A stretch of DNA of 64,000 bases from NCBI GenBank assembly GCA_914767715.1, contig OU612068.1:24552001-24616000 (forward strand), read 5' to 3'. Positions 49,501 through 60,568 of this stretch are shown here, piece by piece (position 1 is the first letter of the stretch; the number at the start of each line of letters is the position of its first letter). The DNA is from Membranipora membranacea. Its lineage: Eukaryota > Bryozoa > Gymnolaemata > Cheilostomatida > Membraniporidae. The notes under the pieces were generated by a model, which worked only from the letters and a program-made list of their open reading frames with translations, ran no database searches and had not been told where the DNA came from. The position numbers were made by a program, and so were the translations under genes.

Positions 49501-51926
49501 AAGCAGTTAAAAATCCATCCTTCTGAACCATAAGGTATGCACACCCTCGCGGGGGGGGGGGGGGCCGTCGGGCGGGGGGGCAAAAGTCTGGAGGGCTCAG
49601 ACTAATGCACACCTTCATATCAAAAGCAAATACCATGTGATCATTTGTACCACTTCCTTGAACAGTGCTTAATCAGGTCTGGTATTGAATCTAACAGTAT
49701 ATTGGGGATAGATTGGCCGCCAGCCAATAAAATAGGGGAATCGCTCCCTGTGAGTGTTTTAGTTTAAGAGTAATACACTACTAATGCTGTCGTGGGAGTG
49801 ATTGAGATATTTCATAATGTATTTTGTAATCTAGATTTTGAGGTCTAGACATGTGTTGGTCTTTTTATCAGTCTTGTAAGAAGTGATTAGGGGACAGGTG
49901 TGTTAGTTAAGGTTTGAATTTTATGTGGGGGCGAAGAATGCTATATTTGTATAATGACTACCTTTTCTTACTTCAGATCTGAGGTTGGGACGATATTTTG
50001 CCTGAGCTGGTTGATTACATGGTATGGACACGTGTTAGAGAATGCCAAACACACAGTAAGGTTGTATGACTTCTTCCTGGCTTCACACCCACTTATGCCT
50101 ATCTATCTAGCTGTTGCCGTAAGTATTATCTAACCTTATATGGATGAAAAGAATAAAAATTGGCAAGACACAACGTTCTTCTTGCACTATCCACAACTTT
50201 GTACCCAAACGAATACCCATTCTTGCGATTTAAGCCCATCATTCGAAGCATGGAAACAATCAAGCTACTCAGTTATGTTCGCATTGGTCATTTGCAATTC
50301 GTTCAGATCCTCTTGAATTGTGTTTTGATTGCATATCAAGCCAAACCACACTTGACAGCCAAAATCCGTTTGATAGGATGGGAATTAGAAGCATGGAATC
50401 TAAGTGATTATGCACTGAGAGAATCAGGAAGTAACCCTAGCCGGCTGCGAGTATTTGCATTAATCTCAGTTAGTCTCCTAACCTTTAGTTCAATGTTCTG
50501 GATTACGTAATGCTTACAATCTAGTGTTCCTTAACTCCATCCTGATAAACCCATAAAAGGGAAATCCCCTCACAACTAGTCATGATATCATCAGGAAGTT
50601 AGGTCATCTGCATGCTGACATGACTTAGCCTTGGTGTAAACACTGAAAAGTAAGGGAGCATGGGAATGTGCACACAGGAAAGTAAAGAGACTTTAGACTC
50701 ATGTCTCAATTTGAAACTTAGCTTAGAACTTATTAACTCAACATTATTGGAAGCGTGGTTGCCCTTTAAGATTGGCTGTCTTTAGGGATTCCAGGGTCTA
50801 AATGCAGTCATACTAACTGTTAGTTCTTTGTCCTAGAAACTCTATTCTGAGTTTTCCAACAAGATAAAGAAAATACCGCTCAAGAAAATATCACCTATAT
50901 AATCTTAACTCTCTTCACCACACAAAATGACTACCTTTCAGTAAACAGATTATAATGGAGATAAATGTTATGTGTTGTTGTCTAATTATAGATAGTATTA
51001 TACAGAAGACAGGATGTGCTCGACACAGAGTGCGAGATGTGTTTTGTACACGTCTGCCTGTCGAACGTGCCAGAAGATCTGCCGTATGAACAACTCATAT
51101 CAGACGCTGATGATTTATTCCAATTATACCCTCCCTCAGAGCTAGCCAAAGAAGCTGAATTTGAATACGAGAAAAGGTGTGTACTTGTGCATTAATGAAG
51201 CTGTAGTTTCAGGAAAGATTTGGAATGGACATATTTACATGACTTACTTGACTTATGTTGCAGAACTCCTAGTGGAATATTGCGCCAGAATCGCCTTCTC
51301 CTTCCATCTATCCCGATCTCTCGCCACCTCGCCAGCCTCCGCCCACGACTTGATGTTGTGCATGTTCATCTGCTTAAGCGCCGTTCTCCGCCAAGTCTCT
51401 TTGGGTCGCCCTCAGGGGCCCACCCGAGACTGGTGTGAGAATATTTACATATTTAAACAAAAAATTAAAACTAGCTGCCAGTCTTTTTCTTAATGTTGAC
51501 AGCTGGTTCCGCCTTTAGTATATGTATCTTGGAGTTGGAGATTCTCTTTGTGATACAATCAACTGGTATATCATAATACCATAATGTTGTGTAATTATCT
51601 ATCCCTTGCACAAAAGGACATAACTCTTAATTGTCACAAAGTTTTATCCCAAAAATTACTACTCTAAAGTTTCATGTTATGATCTATTTCATATTCTTTA
51701 CATTAACAGCAAAACCATCAAAAACTTTGCTAGATTTGAGAAGGAGAACAATTTACCATCCTCGGAGAATTCAAGGAGGCCTAGAACTCACCCAGACAGG
51801 CAATTAGCCACCTCAGGTTCAGCCAATCATAATGGTATTATCTTCAAAGTGACTATGTGGACTCTTACTGCTGCTGTAGGAGCTGCGTTGGTTGCTGTGC
51901 AATATACATCTAGAAACGTGTGGTAG
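40557..51926 (+). CDS. TBC1D20: TBC1D20-like Rab GTPase-activating protein
   Basis: ER-anchored GAP for Rab1/Rab2 acting in early secretion and autophagosome maturation. Nine exons: 40557-40562, 40730-40919, 41966-42046, 44432-44526, 48338-48429, 48916-49017, 49977-50118, 50992-51176 and 51710-51926; all GT/AG with matching phase, 369 aa against about 400 in vertebrates. The TBC domain spans about 39-290: ELRRRAWPQLLG, catalytic arginine motif LDVNRSLKRFPP (Arg85), glutamine-finger motif NPQLHYYQGFHDI (Gln124), then FCLSWLITWYGHVL and LPYEQLISDADDLFQLYPPS. Both catalytic residues are kept. Residues 345-363 are a hydrophobic tail anchor (WTLTAAVGAALVAV). The first exon codes for only two residues; an in-frame ATG at 40518 is an alternative start, and the better initiation context favours 40557. 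Introns carry two MITEs and a SINE-like sequence. Confidence 0.92.
41200..41371. repeat. Paired short palindromes, family C
   Basis: CACAGAGTAAGGATATATC at 41200-41218 and a nearly perfect 30-nt palindrome at 41330-41359 (one mismatch), whose arms extend outward (TTAGATAA...TTATCTAA). A further hairpin (ATAGAGTTATTAG...TAACTCTAT) lies between. In TBC1D20 intron 2. Confidence 0.8.
42421..42550 (-). mobile_element. tRNA-headed SINE-like sequence
   Basis: On the minus strand it begins ATGTAGCTCAGTTGTTTAGA, a clear tRNA A-box region, followed about 40 nt later by GGAGGTTGTGAGTTAG, a degenerate B box. About 60 nt of non-tRNA sequence follows. The absence of paired acceptor ends argues for a SINE rather than a tRNA. 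In TBC1D20 intron 3. Confidence 0.55.
44960..45477. mobile_element. Long-armed palindromic MITE, family A, copy 2
   Basis: It shares the termini (GACAGTTTTCTGAGCTC), the inner arms and the middle with 8171-8685; small indels and substitutions distinguish the copies. TA flanks both ends. In TBC1D20 intron 4. Confidence 0.88.
46340..46724. mobile_element. TTAA-flanked MITE, family B, copy 2
   Basis: A 385-bp copy of 17188-17562 with the same terminal repeats and TTAA at both edges. A short insertion (GGCCATTGATTA region) near the left end and scattered substitutions separate the copies. In TBC1D20 intron 4. Confidence 0.88.
46728..46754. repeat. Short palindrome, family C (degenerate copy)
   Basis: ACAGAGTAGGATAATTCGTA then CTCTATG, directly abutting the right edge of the TTAA MITE. 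Confidence 0.5.
48652..48681. repeat. Short palindrome, family C (perfect copy)
   Basis: A 30-nt exact palindrome whose half-site is CACAGAGTAAGGATA. In TBC1D20 intron 5. Confidence 0.92.
50757..50769. repeat. Lone end of TTAA MITE family B
   Basis: GGTTGCCCTTTAA matches the terminal repeat of the 17188-17562 family. I find no opposite end nearby, so it is a remnant or chance. Confidence 0.4.
51262..51432 (-). pseudogene. LINE C-terminal fragment, antisense in TBC1D20 intron
   Basis: Read on the minus strand: GRPKETWRRTALKQMNMHNI, then EVARDRDRWKEKAILAQY. This is the familiar end of many LINE ORF2 proteins (GRPKxTWRR, AxDRxxWR). It lies in the last TBC1D20 intron. On the plus strand it happens to be open and bounded by CAG and GTGTGA. 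Confidence 0.75.
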
Positions 51927-54894
51927 CAACACCAGTTCTCCACATGCTCTTTGTTTTCCTTTATCTAAGCATGAACTAAACATTTTTGTTATACATCTAT
52001 ATTTTTTGTACACCCTTAGAGGGATAAATTTGTTGACTAGGAAAATTTCATAAAGGCAAGTCATAGCTAGGTAATATGATAATTTTTATATCATCAATTG
52101 ATTGTTGATTGTTTTGAAAACTAAATCAGCAGGTCACTGTTCCACTTGATAGTAGTTACGTTGAATATGTGCCAACAATTAGTCAACCATGTTTTTGTTT
52201 ACTTCACTGCTAAAATTTATTGTAACTATGTATTTTTCGCTTTAACTTATCACTTTGCCATGATGTACACTGGTGCTTTTGAAGCTCCGAATATATCTCT
52301 CTTTAAATGTGCCCCAAACTTTTTGTTGTCAAATGGATATTATTTCCGATGGAACTTTGGGAATAACATCCATGTTCATTTCCGATGACACTGGTTTGTT
52401 TGCAGGCTTCAGACGTCAATATATATCATCCTGTAGAATTTACTAATCCATAGAATCACCTTCATTTGCAAAACAATAATAATAATGATCCCTTCAAGAT
52501 GCTAACAACTTATGGAAAATTAGTTCCGTTTTTCGCAAAACAAGATTTTATCTTCATTGTCAAAAGTCTGTAGAGCTTGCGTCAGTGAACTTATATGTCA
52601 TCATCACACATGGTGAGAGTTACGGAGAGCAATATCTGTGCTCATGCTCTGATTAGATCAGAAATGTGATAAGTCAAAAATGCAGTGAGAGTTATTCCCT
52701 CAGTACAGGTGCCGGCACCCATATCACCATTACCCAGTGTACCCTATGCCTGCCTGCTGCTCTCTAGAAGAAGCAGGCAGGGGTTTAGGATGCATGTGGT
52801 TGGGTGTGCACATAGAGCTGTTATATACTCTATGGGTGTGCAACACAGAGCGCAGGCCTCTAGTATTTTTAGTGCCGTTCTGCAACGCCTGGCTTGTAGG
52901 CTGAGTGGTGTATCAGTACCAAATCAAAAAAATGACTGCCCGTTACTGTATAGAACCTGGTTAGCAAGTTTCATAACCATTAGACCCTTCTTAACATTGG
53001 AGGACACTGATATTAACAGAGTGATAAGAAAAGAACAAAATCAACTCATTTTGAACAGTAAACGTCTAACTAAAAAATTCAGAGAAGTTGATGAGTTTTC
53101 TAGCAATTATACACCAACAGTCTCTGATTCACTCTTATAGTCATCTTAGCGCCTCATATCTTTCCAGGTATATCGATCATCTGCTTTGTTTATATTTACT
53201 TCAGGACATATCTGCTAACCCAAGCAGATCCTATCCTATCAGCGCGAGGTGGGAGGCCACTTTTTTAATGAAGTGGCCTGTTTTTTTGCCAAAGTAATAA
53301 TAATTGCTAGTAAGTTAATTGGGTTGTGTGGCATGATCTCCCAACCAAGTTCAAACATTCAAATTCAGCAATTATACATCCAGGGTAGACGGTACCACAG
53401 CAAGGTCTTGACGGCAAATAGGAAGCCAAACAATCGCATACTCCCACAAGCGACTTCCTGTACACCACTGAGTGCTGGCTGTGTCAGGTACAGGAGTTGG
53501 TTGAAAACACATTCATCGCAAGTTGTGCGGATTTTTATTTTTGAAATGCTTATGCAAAAAAACTAGAGTTGTAGACTTAATTTTCAAACTGTACCAGAAC
53601 ACACCCTCAAGTTTAATGGATTTTGAAGCTGATTGTCCAATATCAGAACAGACAAAACTTGAATTCTCCAAAAAATTCATTTGCTCATTCAGAAGGAGCC
53701 CTGTCTTTATTCTCACCTGAGTCCATGTTTTGGGTCGTCCCCACCCATTTACCTTAACAACTCAATCGCCAAAATAACCTTTAGCATTAACTAGCAGATA
53801 CTTGCTAATTTTGCAGTACCAGCCCTACTACTTAATCTTATTCGTTTTTATTTGTTCATCTCTTGTTTATATAAATATATATATATATATACATTGCCTT
53901 AAATAATATGACACAAATAACCGCAGCTATCCTCACGCATTACCTGTCTCACATTTTCTCTTTTTTCTTCCGCTCAGGGGAAACTGACTGATCTTTTTCT
54001 ACCACATAACATACTAGCATACTTAATTTTAATATTTTGTCTTCAACGAGTAATTGTTCAACAACTACTGTTAGCTGTGAACTATCTGGAAACTTAAATA
54101 AATAAATAAGTTTAAACAGAGTGTTTTCTTTGGAGGGAGCGAGCTTGCACAGATGTTAAGAACAGAACAGGAACTTGGCCGCCATCCTAGTCCCAGAATA
54201 TCTGGCCAACCCAAGCTTTTGTTAAGTTTCTAGTGCTTTACTTAGTTTTGACATCTCTTCAAAACCGGTCAAAAAAGGCTTGTAAAATACCTGCTTAGCT
54301 TTATCTCAAAGGCCTCTCTTTTGTTTTCTTTTAAAATCAAAACAAAAAATGGGCCTTTGAGCAGTAAAGAGGGAGTTCACTGTTTTGAGATAAGGGTAGT
54401 ACTTGGTAGCAAAAGATTGCTATGATCATGATCATTTATAGTAGTTTGACTCAGCGCACGCTGCAAACAGCATAATATTATGTGAAATTACAATATCTAA
54501 TGCTTAGAAAACCGGGAGATTAAAACTGTTTGATAAAAGGAATGCCTCAAAAAAACCATACTTGCAGGTTTATGAGCTCTTTGGCCAAGGAGGGTGGGAG
54601 GGAGGGTGGGGGTATATCCCACTCCCACCCTCCCAAACTCCCTGCTCCCCGCTTTGGCCAAACTCCCTGTTTGGCTAACCTGATTGAATATTATTATGGG
54701 TTGTCTAACCCTGTTAAACCTTGCACGCAAGGAAGACAACTTTTAAGCTCATAAATTCTCTACAGATTGCACCTTTTTTTCTTCTTTCTGCAGATTGACA
54801 CTAACTTGTTTTCTTGTTACTATGTCAAAGGGCAAGGGGTCATACAGAATCACCTGTGGCTGAGTGTCAGAATCTGAGGAGAGATGATAGAAGA
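51927..54894. other. TBC1D20 3' flank and BICC1 5' flank
   Basis: Both genes are on the plus strand. The region should include the TBC1D20 3'UTR and the BICC1 promoter or 5'UTR exons; a TTCTGCAG acceptor lies at 54785-54792, so an upstream non-coding exon is plausible. Visible structures include an inverted repeat at about 54583-54665 (TTTGGCCAAGGAGGG... and its complement) and an AT run at 53875-53891. An open frame at 52685-53140 has no similarity I recognise. Confidence 0.35.
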
Positions 54895-57800
54895 ATGATG
54901 TCTGGTGCTGAATCTCCCTCTCCAAGCTCCTCTCCTCAGCCAACAAGGGAGAGTAATGAACTGCAAAATGACAGTGACTCACTAGACACCAGGAATGGAG
55001 AGGAAATAAATTTAGAAGAAGACCCTGATCAATATGAAGAGAGATTCAGAGTGGATAGAAGGAAGCTGGAGCAAATGCTTCATGGTGAGTAGTTAATCAT
55101 AACTGAGCAGCCTCCCTCTAGTTGTAGTATGAGCAACAGCTTGGTAACATCAGGCATTCTAGCACTATTGGTAGCTTGACACACTGATGTCCACATTGCA
55201 ACTCTATGATCATAAAGATAGTTACATCAAAGATCATGTCATGTAGGCACACAGATACAATCATATTCATTGATACAATACATGTATATGTAGGCAGCTA
55301 TGGTGCCATATTATTGTGTCTAGTTTGCTGAGCGCTATCATTCCTTGGCTCACCTGTCAATATTCAGCAGATTTAGTCACAAAGCATTCAAGCGGGCTTA
55401 TCAAAAACAAACTATACAAAAAAGCATGTCACCTGCTGTTATGGAGAGAGCACTTCGGTAACCCCAGCTATGCAGTATGAGGATGAACGTTTTTCCTCAG
55501 CGCCAGACATAAATAATTGATAAGCGATTTTTTAACCGAGTTTATTATGAATGCAGTCTTAGCTCTCAGAACACCAAACTCCTGTTATGAGGTTATGCAT
55601 GCCGCCGCTAGTGCCATCTCGAATATTACTACATGGTTTAAGTGCTCCCAGTCACTCAGCCGCAATGTTCCCAACCCAACTGTCAAAAACACGATTGAAG
55701 GATTGGTGTAGGTGGCACAACCCACCATGAACAAATCTTATGCTTAGACCTAAGTTTTGTAATGTGGTAGGCTTATAGTTGCAGTCTTGGCAATTTTTCT
55801 CTCACTGACATGCTTCCAAGCCTATCCAGGATTAATAAACGCAATATAGTACATTTTAGTATTTGATGTACCATGGAACTATTTTTTGTTAAGTTTATAA
55901 TTCCCTGCTAATAGGAGTGTTTATGGCCTAAAGTTTGTCTTGTTTTTGTAGTTTAATTAATTTGTCATAAAACTAGTGTTGGCTCAATTTTCTCTGCAAT
56001 GAAGTCTTTTCTATTGGCAATATTAATTCAGGTTAAAATTAGTTATCTGCAGCGTGGTTCTTTTAACTCTGTTCCATAGGGCTCACTATATGTGGTGATA
56101 TACATCTTAAATTCTAAAAAAATTCATCACTATATTTTTTATCATATTTTAGGTAATCAAAATGGCCCAAGTACAGAAGCAGAAGATTTCTTTTTGGAGG
56201 TTAGTAGATATAAAACTGCCATGTTACTGCATAATCCTTATGAATTGCAAAGACTAGTGCTGTGTATGAAAACAAGAGTTTTTTTGGCTGATACTGTTTG
56301 CATAACTGTGATGTACTAAAGGATTGGCTGTAGTTAATTTGTTGTGCACTGTGTGTACATGGCGTGCTGAATACTAGATTTCGGTGATTGGCAGCAGGGC
56401 CGCAGAGTCTATCATGATTAAGTTGATAAAAAGTAGCGCTACACACTATTTGATGTACTATATTATTGTGTTCATTACAGGTTATGGAAAGTACAAATAC
56501 ACAGATCACTTGGCCTTCAAAACTCAAAAAGGGTGCTAAATCAAAAAAAGGTAAGTACGAAAGATTTGTAGAAAGTGACGCTGTATTTAGCGAGGTTTGC
56601 AGGCTAAATTGATAACAGTAGATTTATATATTTGATTGATTGTTTGGTGTAGGTGTTGGATGCCAGAGGCTGTTTTGTTTGATGAGCGCATATGATAGTT
56701 GCTCTCAAGGTCTCTACTCAACATTTTACCGATGATTCACTGTGATGAATAAGTATCCAACTGAGAAAATTTCAGGCTTCTTAAGTAAACTTTATTGTGG
56801 CTTGTAATTGAATAATACCCTAAGTTCAGGGTCTATCTAAATATCAGGTATCATCACAATTTCATGTAGCTGGCCATGTATTGTTTTGGTAAAATAGCTT
56901 AGATTATCAGGCTGTTTTTTGGTTAATTTGATTATGAGATTATGATATCAATAAGTTATTCACCTGCGTTATTTTATACCAGGTCAGTAGGTTTATACCT
57001 GCGGTACTAACCTGTAACTATTATTTTGACATGATATAAACCCACGTTTAAGTTACACCCTCCGATGTTAGGTTGATCATGATAAATGAGAAATTCATTT
57101 ATTATCCGGTTTTTTGCTCCACTCTAGGCTCATTTTCATCATCAAATGTAATCATAGCCCGCCTTGTTTGATAATCCGGTTTGTGGCCGATCAGTTTATC
57201 GATGGTTCAATGTACCAGTATACCCTCTGTACAATGAAGAGGAGGTAATAGATGCTTCCTTCCGTGGTGATGTTGGCTTTTATTCATTCTATTTTTATGT
57301 TTTCTCTGCGCTCTTACTGTGCCTCTAACTGGGTATGATCTTATTTTGGCTCTGCAGTTTGTTTTCAAAGTTTTGACGGTAATCCTTGGCACTCCCTTCC
57401 ACAAAATCATTATGCGTTATGTATGTAAACTCGATTGCCGTGAAATCCTTCAGCTTAGTTCTTCTCAGAATTTATCGATGGTACTTCTGTATGAGTGTCA
57501 AAAATTTTCATTGTGCAATGGTGACATAACTGTCACATTTCTGAGGTGTTTTCTAGTGAAATTATAGATGCTGCCTATTTAGGAATAGTGCGATGCGAAA
57601 CAACAACCTTTTGACAGGAAGTTGTCGCTGATCTGCAACAGACTTTGCTGCATGTGTGACAACTTGCACATCTCTAAGCAACCCCCAGCAGACATGGTTC
57701 CTCTGCAACTTATCAAAAGTTATGGCTCAATGATCGCTTGTTTACATATTTGACAGCGGCTCCTAATCCAATTTAACTAAGGTCAGCGGGTGAACACTGC

Positions 57801-60472
57801 GATCACATGGCCACCTAACTGAATAGTTCTCAGAGGTATTCAGAGCCACCGATGGTCAGCAATGAAAAGCTATTAACTATTAATATCTTAGTCAGACCTG
57901 AAAATCTCATGGTCTATCATGAGGCCCGGGTTGTGCCCATCGGAAGGCAGCCCATGAAGACCGCCATGTGCGGCTTGAGTTAGTCTTATTTACTCAAACT
58001 ATTATCTTCACTTGGTGAAAGTGATAAGCATTCCAACACTGATACGGGACTTTATCAGTTCAGGATCTTCTGAGTTTTGTAGCTGATACTAGCTGATCTG
58101 ATACACTCTGTGTAAATATTTTCTAGGTTTCTTTCTGCCCGGAATGGCTGTGTTTACTCAGCAATGTGATCTAACTTGGTTTTTCACCAAGTTTGTTCAT
58201 TTTGACAGTAGGACGATTACTTAGGTTCTGTTTGTATTATTTCTTCATGAATTCCTATGCTTTGTTGCAGTTGGCCTGCATGACCTTTATCCAAATCATG
58301 TAAACAAAACATGATAAGTAAGCTTCTTTTCTCAACTTGGCTCTGTGATTGACGTTCATTTCCTGAAGACCAGCGTTCATTATTTCGGTAGTACCACTAG
58401 TCCACCTACTCCTTGACCATATCCTGCGTATCTCCTACGTCCATGTTATCTGTGATCTGCAGGAAGGAGTCGCAATATTGTCCAACTCTTGACAATGTTA
58501 CAAAGACTGTGGTTTGTTTCCCATGTAGTGAAGCTTTAATGATTGGTTTGCGGTTTATGTACTTAGCAATGATGATTTTATAGGTATAGTCATCATCCTC
58601 ATCATCATCAATATCAATGTCACCAGTAGACGATGAAGAAAGAAATTTGGCTGTGATTTTAACACTGATTTTGCTGCCACTAATAATGTTGAAAATAATG
58701 TCTTGTATTTTCTTATTCATCGCTCGACCGCAAAGGCCACAGGTTATTACATTTTAGCAGTTGTTGAGTTTAATTTTCGATTGTCAACCATTCAGCTGTC
58801 GGTGAATGATTTTCGAGTCTCTGCTTTTCGTGTCAGTCGATGAAAGTTATCATATTTGTGGTTAATTAGTATCTTATATGGGCTGCAAAGCTTTGACTAC
58901 TGCAAAACAAGATCTGTATAAGCACTTAGCTTACTCACTCAGCGGGTTTGATATTTTTAACGTCTTTGATTTCTTTTTTGCTCTTGGCTTAACAATTATG
59001 ATCATCTCTTTAATTTACTACCCTTCCTTGATCAATTTCCTGAGTGTTTTGTTATGAGATATGGTGCACAGTTCTGACGCCTATTAAAATAGACTTTCCT
59101 GTTTATGAGATGACGAAATTCTTATAGTAAGTCATTTTCTGACATGACTATCAGGCCATGGAACAAATCAATCTTCATTCTTTATGACCCTGCGCAAGAT
59201 GCAATACATCACAGTCTATCATATTATAAAATTAAATTTGAATTATTTATGGAATTCCTGTAGGGATCAATATTACATATTTTTGAGGCTGTATGTCACT
59301 GAATCGGCAGCACATCAAGCGGCAGAAATTTAGTGAAATACTGTTACTAGTTCTCATCAATGTGTCCTTGCTAACTACAAACTGCATATTGACCTCTTGT
59401 TTTTTTATCAAATCAGACTTTTCGACACACTTCCATGTATTGATATGTTATCTAATTCGTTTGTTTTAGACCCACATATTAAAGTACAGGGTGATCCAGA
59501 AAACGTAAAGAAAGCTAAAGAAAAGATAATGGCAGTCCTTGATACAAAGGTTGGTTTGGTAACACAATCACCTAATGTGGCTAATTATGTGTGAGCTTTG
59601 ACAGTCCCAAGGGGTCCTGGACATGTTAGGTTTGCACAAAGAATTAGGCTTCTGGCGTTTTAATTGGTGACAAAAACTATGTGAAAAATCTAGTACATTT
59701 TACCTGTTGGAGCATCAATAACTGTAGGGGTCCACGACCAGAGAGATTGGACTGATTGTTATATTTATTTGTATGCTACCTTCTGCTGCCGTAGCCAAAC
59801 TCAATAGAATAATCAATATCTCATTATTTGAGATTCTGGCCCATCGATTACCGATGAAAAAGTACAATGTTAAGAATAATTGGTTTGCAGCTATGCTTTG
59901 CGGCAGTGCATTGTTCTGACTTGTAAACAAGTTGATTAATAATATGTAAGAAATATTACCATTACCATAGGCAAAACATAATTCTGTCATCCATGCTTAT
60001 GAACTGACCGAACCCTAAAATCATGAATCAATATCGTCTACAGAGAAGTGTTTACACAGAGTCGTTACACCTGAACAACTCAGGAATGTTCACAGCTTCA
60101 TCTTACCCCTAGTCTGAGCCTCTTGCCTCTGATCCCTTGTAACAAAAAACTGCACGAGAACCTCTTGTTCTTTAAGTTACAGTTTGCCTGCAGCAGTCCT
60201 TCGATTACTTACCAGATGGTAGCATAGCCGAAGAGAGGTTGCGCGGTTTTGATACTGTGCCAAGCTATGTTGGGTGTACCTCACTTCACCCACTTAAACC
60301 CTTATTATTGTAGAGTAACAGGGTGACTTTGAAGATGGATGTATCCCATACAGAACACTCGCATGTTATTGGTAAAGGAGGTAATAATATCAAACGCGTC
60401 ATGGAGGATACGCGATGTCATATACACTTTCCCGACAGCAACAGAAATAACCAATCAGATAAAAGCAACCAG
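54895..60472 (+). CDS. BICC1: BICC1-like KH-domain RNA-binding protein, 5' part
   Basis: Bicaudal-C proteins bind mRNA through KH domains and polymerise through a C-terminal SAM domain, regulating translation in development and ciliated epithelia. Exons 54895-55084, 56153-56199, 56481-56550, 59470-59549 and 60314-60472 are in phase and give the first 182 residues. Visible: a Ser/acidic leader; EERFRVDRRKLEQML, the signature before the KH tandem; EDFFLEVMESTNTQITWPSK; KKDPHIKVQGDPENVKKAKE after splicing (KH-like); then SNRVTLKMDVSHTEHSHVIG continuing into the GKGG loop (149-152) and CHIHFPDSNRNN. Similarity to vertebrate BICC1 is very high. The next expected stretch (VSIxGxPAGVE) is not found before 64000, so later KH repeats and the SAM domain are off the window. 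Two adjacent ATGs occur at 54895 and 54898; I chose the first. Confidence 0.92.
58406..58720 (-). CDS. Uncharacterised 104-aa ORF nested antisense in BICC1 intron
   Basis: A single open frame in BICC1 intron 3, opposite strand. The protein starts MNKKIQDIIFNIISGSKISV, has an acidic run DIDIDDDEDDD at about 35-45, then YKIIIAKYINRKPIIKASLH and VFVTLSRVGQYC, which look like beta strands. ATG context is GAGCGATGA (G at -3). I recognise no family. It could be a small intronless gene, an exon of a longer minus-strand gene, or chance; its amino-acid composition looks more protein-like than other open frames nearby. Confidence 0.3.
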   Translation of the reverse strand: MNKKIQDIIFNIISGSKISVKITAKFLSSSSTGDIDIDDDEDDDYTYKIIIAKYINRKPIIKASLHGKQTTVFVTLSRVGQYCDSFLQITDNMDVGDTQDMVKE

Positions 60473-60537
60473 GTAAAAAGTCTGTGCATACAATAGCTCG
60501 CTGACAGGCAAGAGTGCTGAATCAAGCTTGTAAACTT

Positions 60538-60568
60538 GTAACCTGTAACCTGTAACCTGTAACTTGTA
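60538..60568. repeat. 7-bp minisatellite (TAACCTG)n
   Basis: Three perfect TAACCTG units with flanking degenerate ones (TAACTTG). Confidence 0.85.

Noticed and set aside
50160-50510. 116-codon plus-strand frame in a TBC1D20 intron
   Set aside because: It starts at a TTG rather than an ATG, has no known similarity, and the flanking exons splice directly with conserved sequence.
51161-51493. Plus-strand 110-codon frame at the end of TBC1D20 exon 8
   Set aside because: It runs from exon 8 into intron in the wrong frame; the true frame ends at the donor after 51176.
52685-53140. 151-codon frame between TBC1D20 and BICC1
   Set aside because: No domain or family signature and mixed composition including a hairpin (CCTGCCTGC...GCAGGCAGG); not enough to call a gene.
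60538-60568. Telomere-like repeat
   Set aside because: TAACCTG resembles but does not match TTAGGG/CCCTAA repeats, and only three to four units are present inside an intron.
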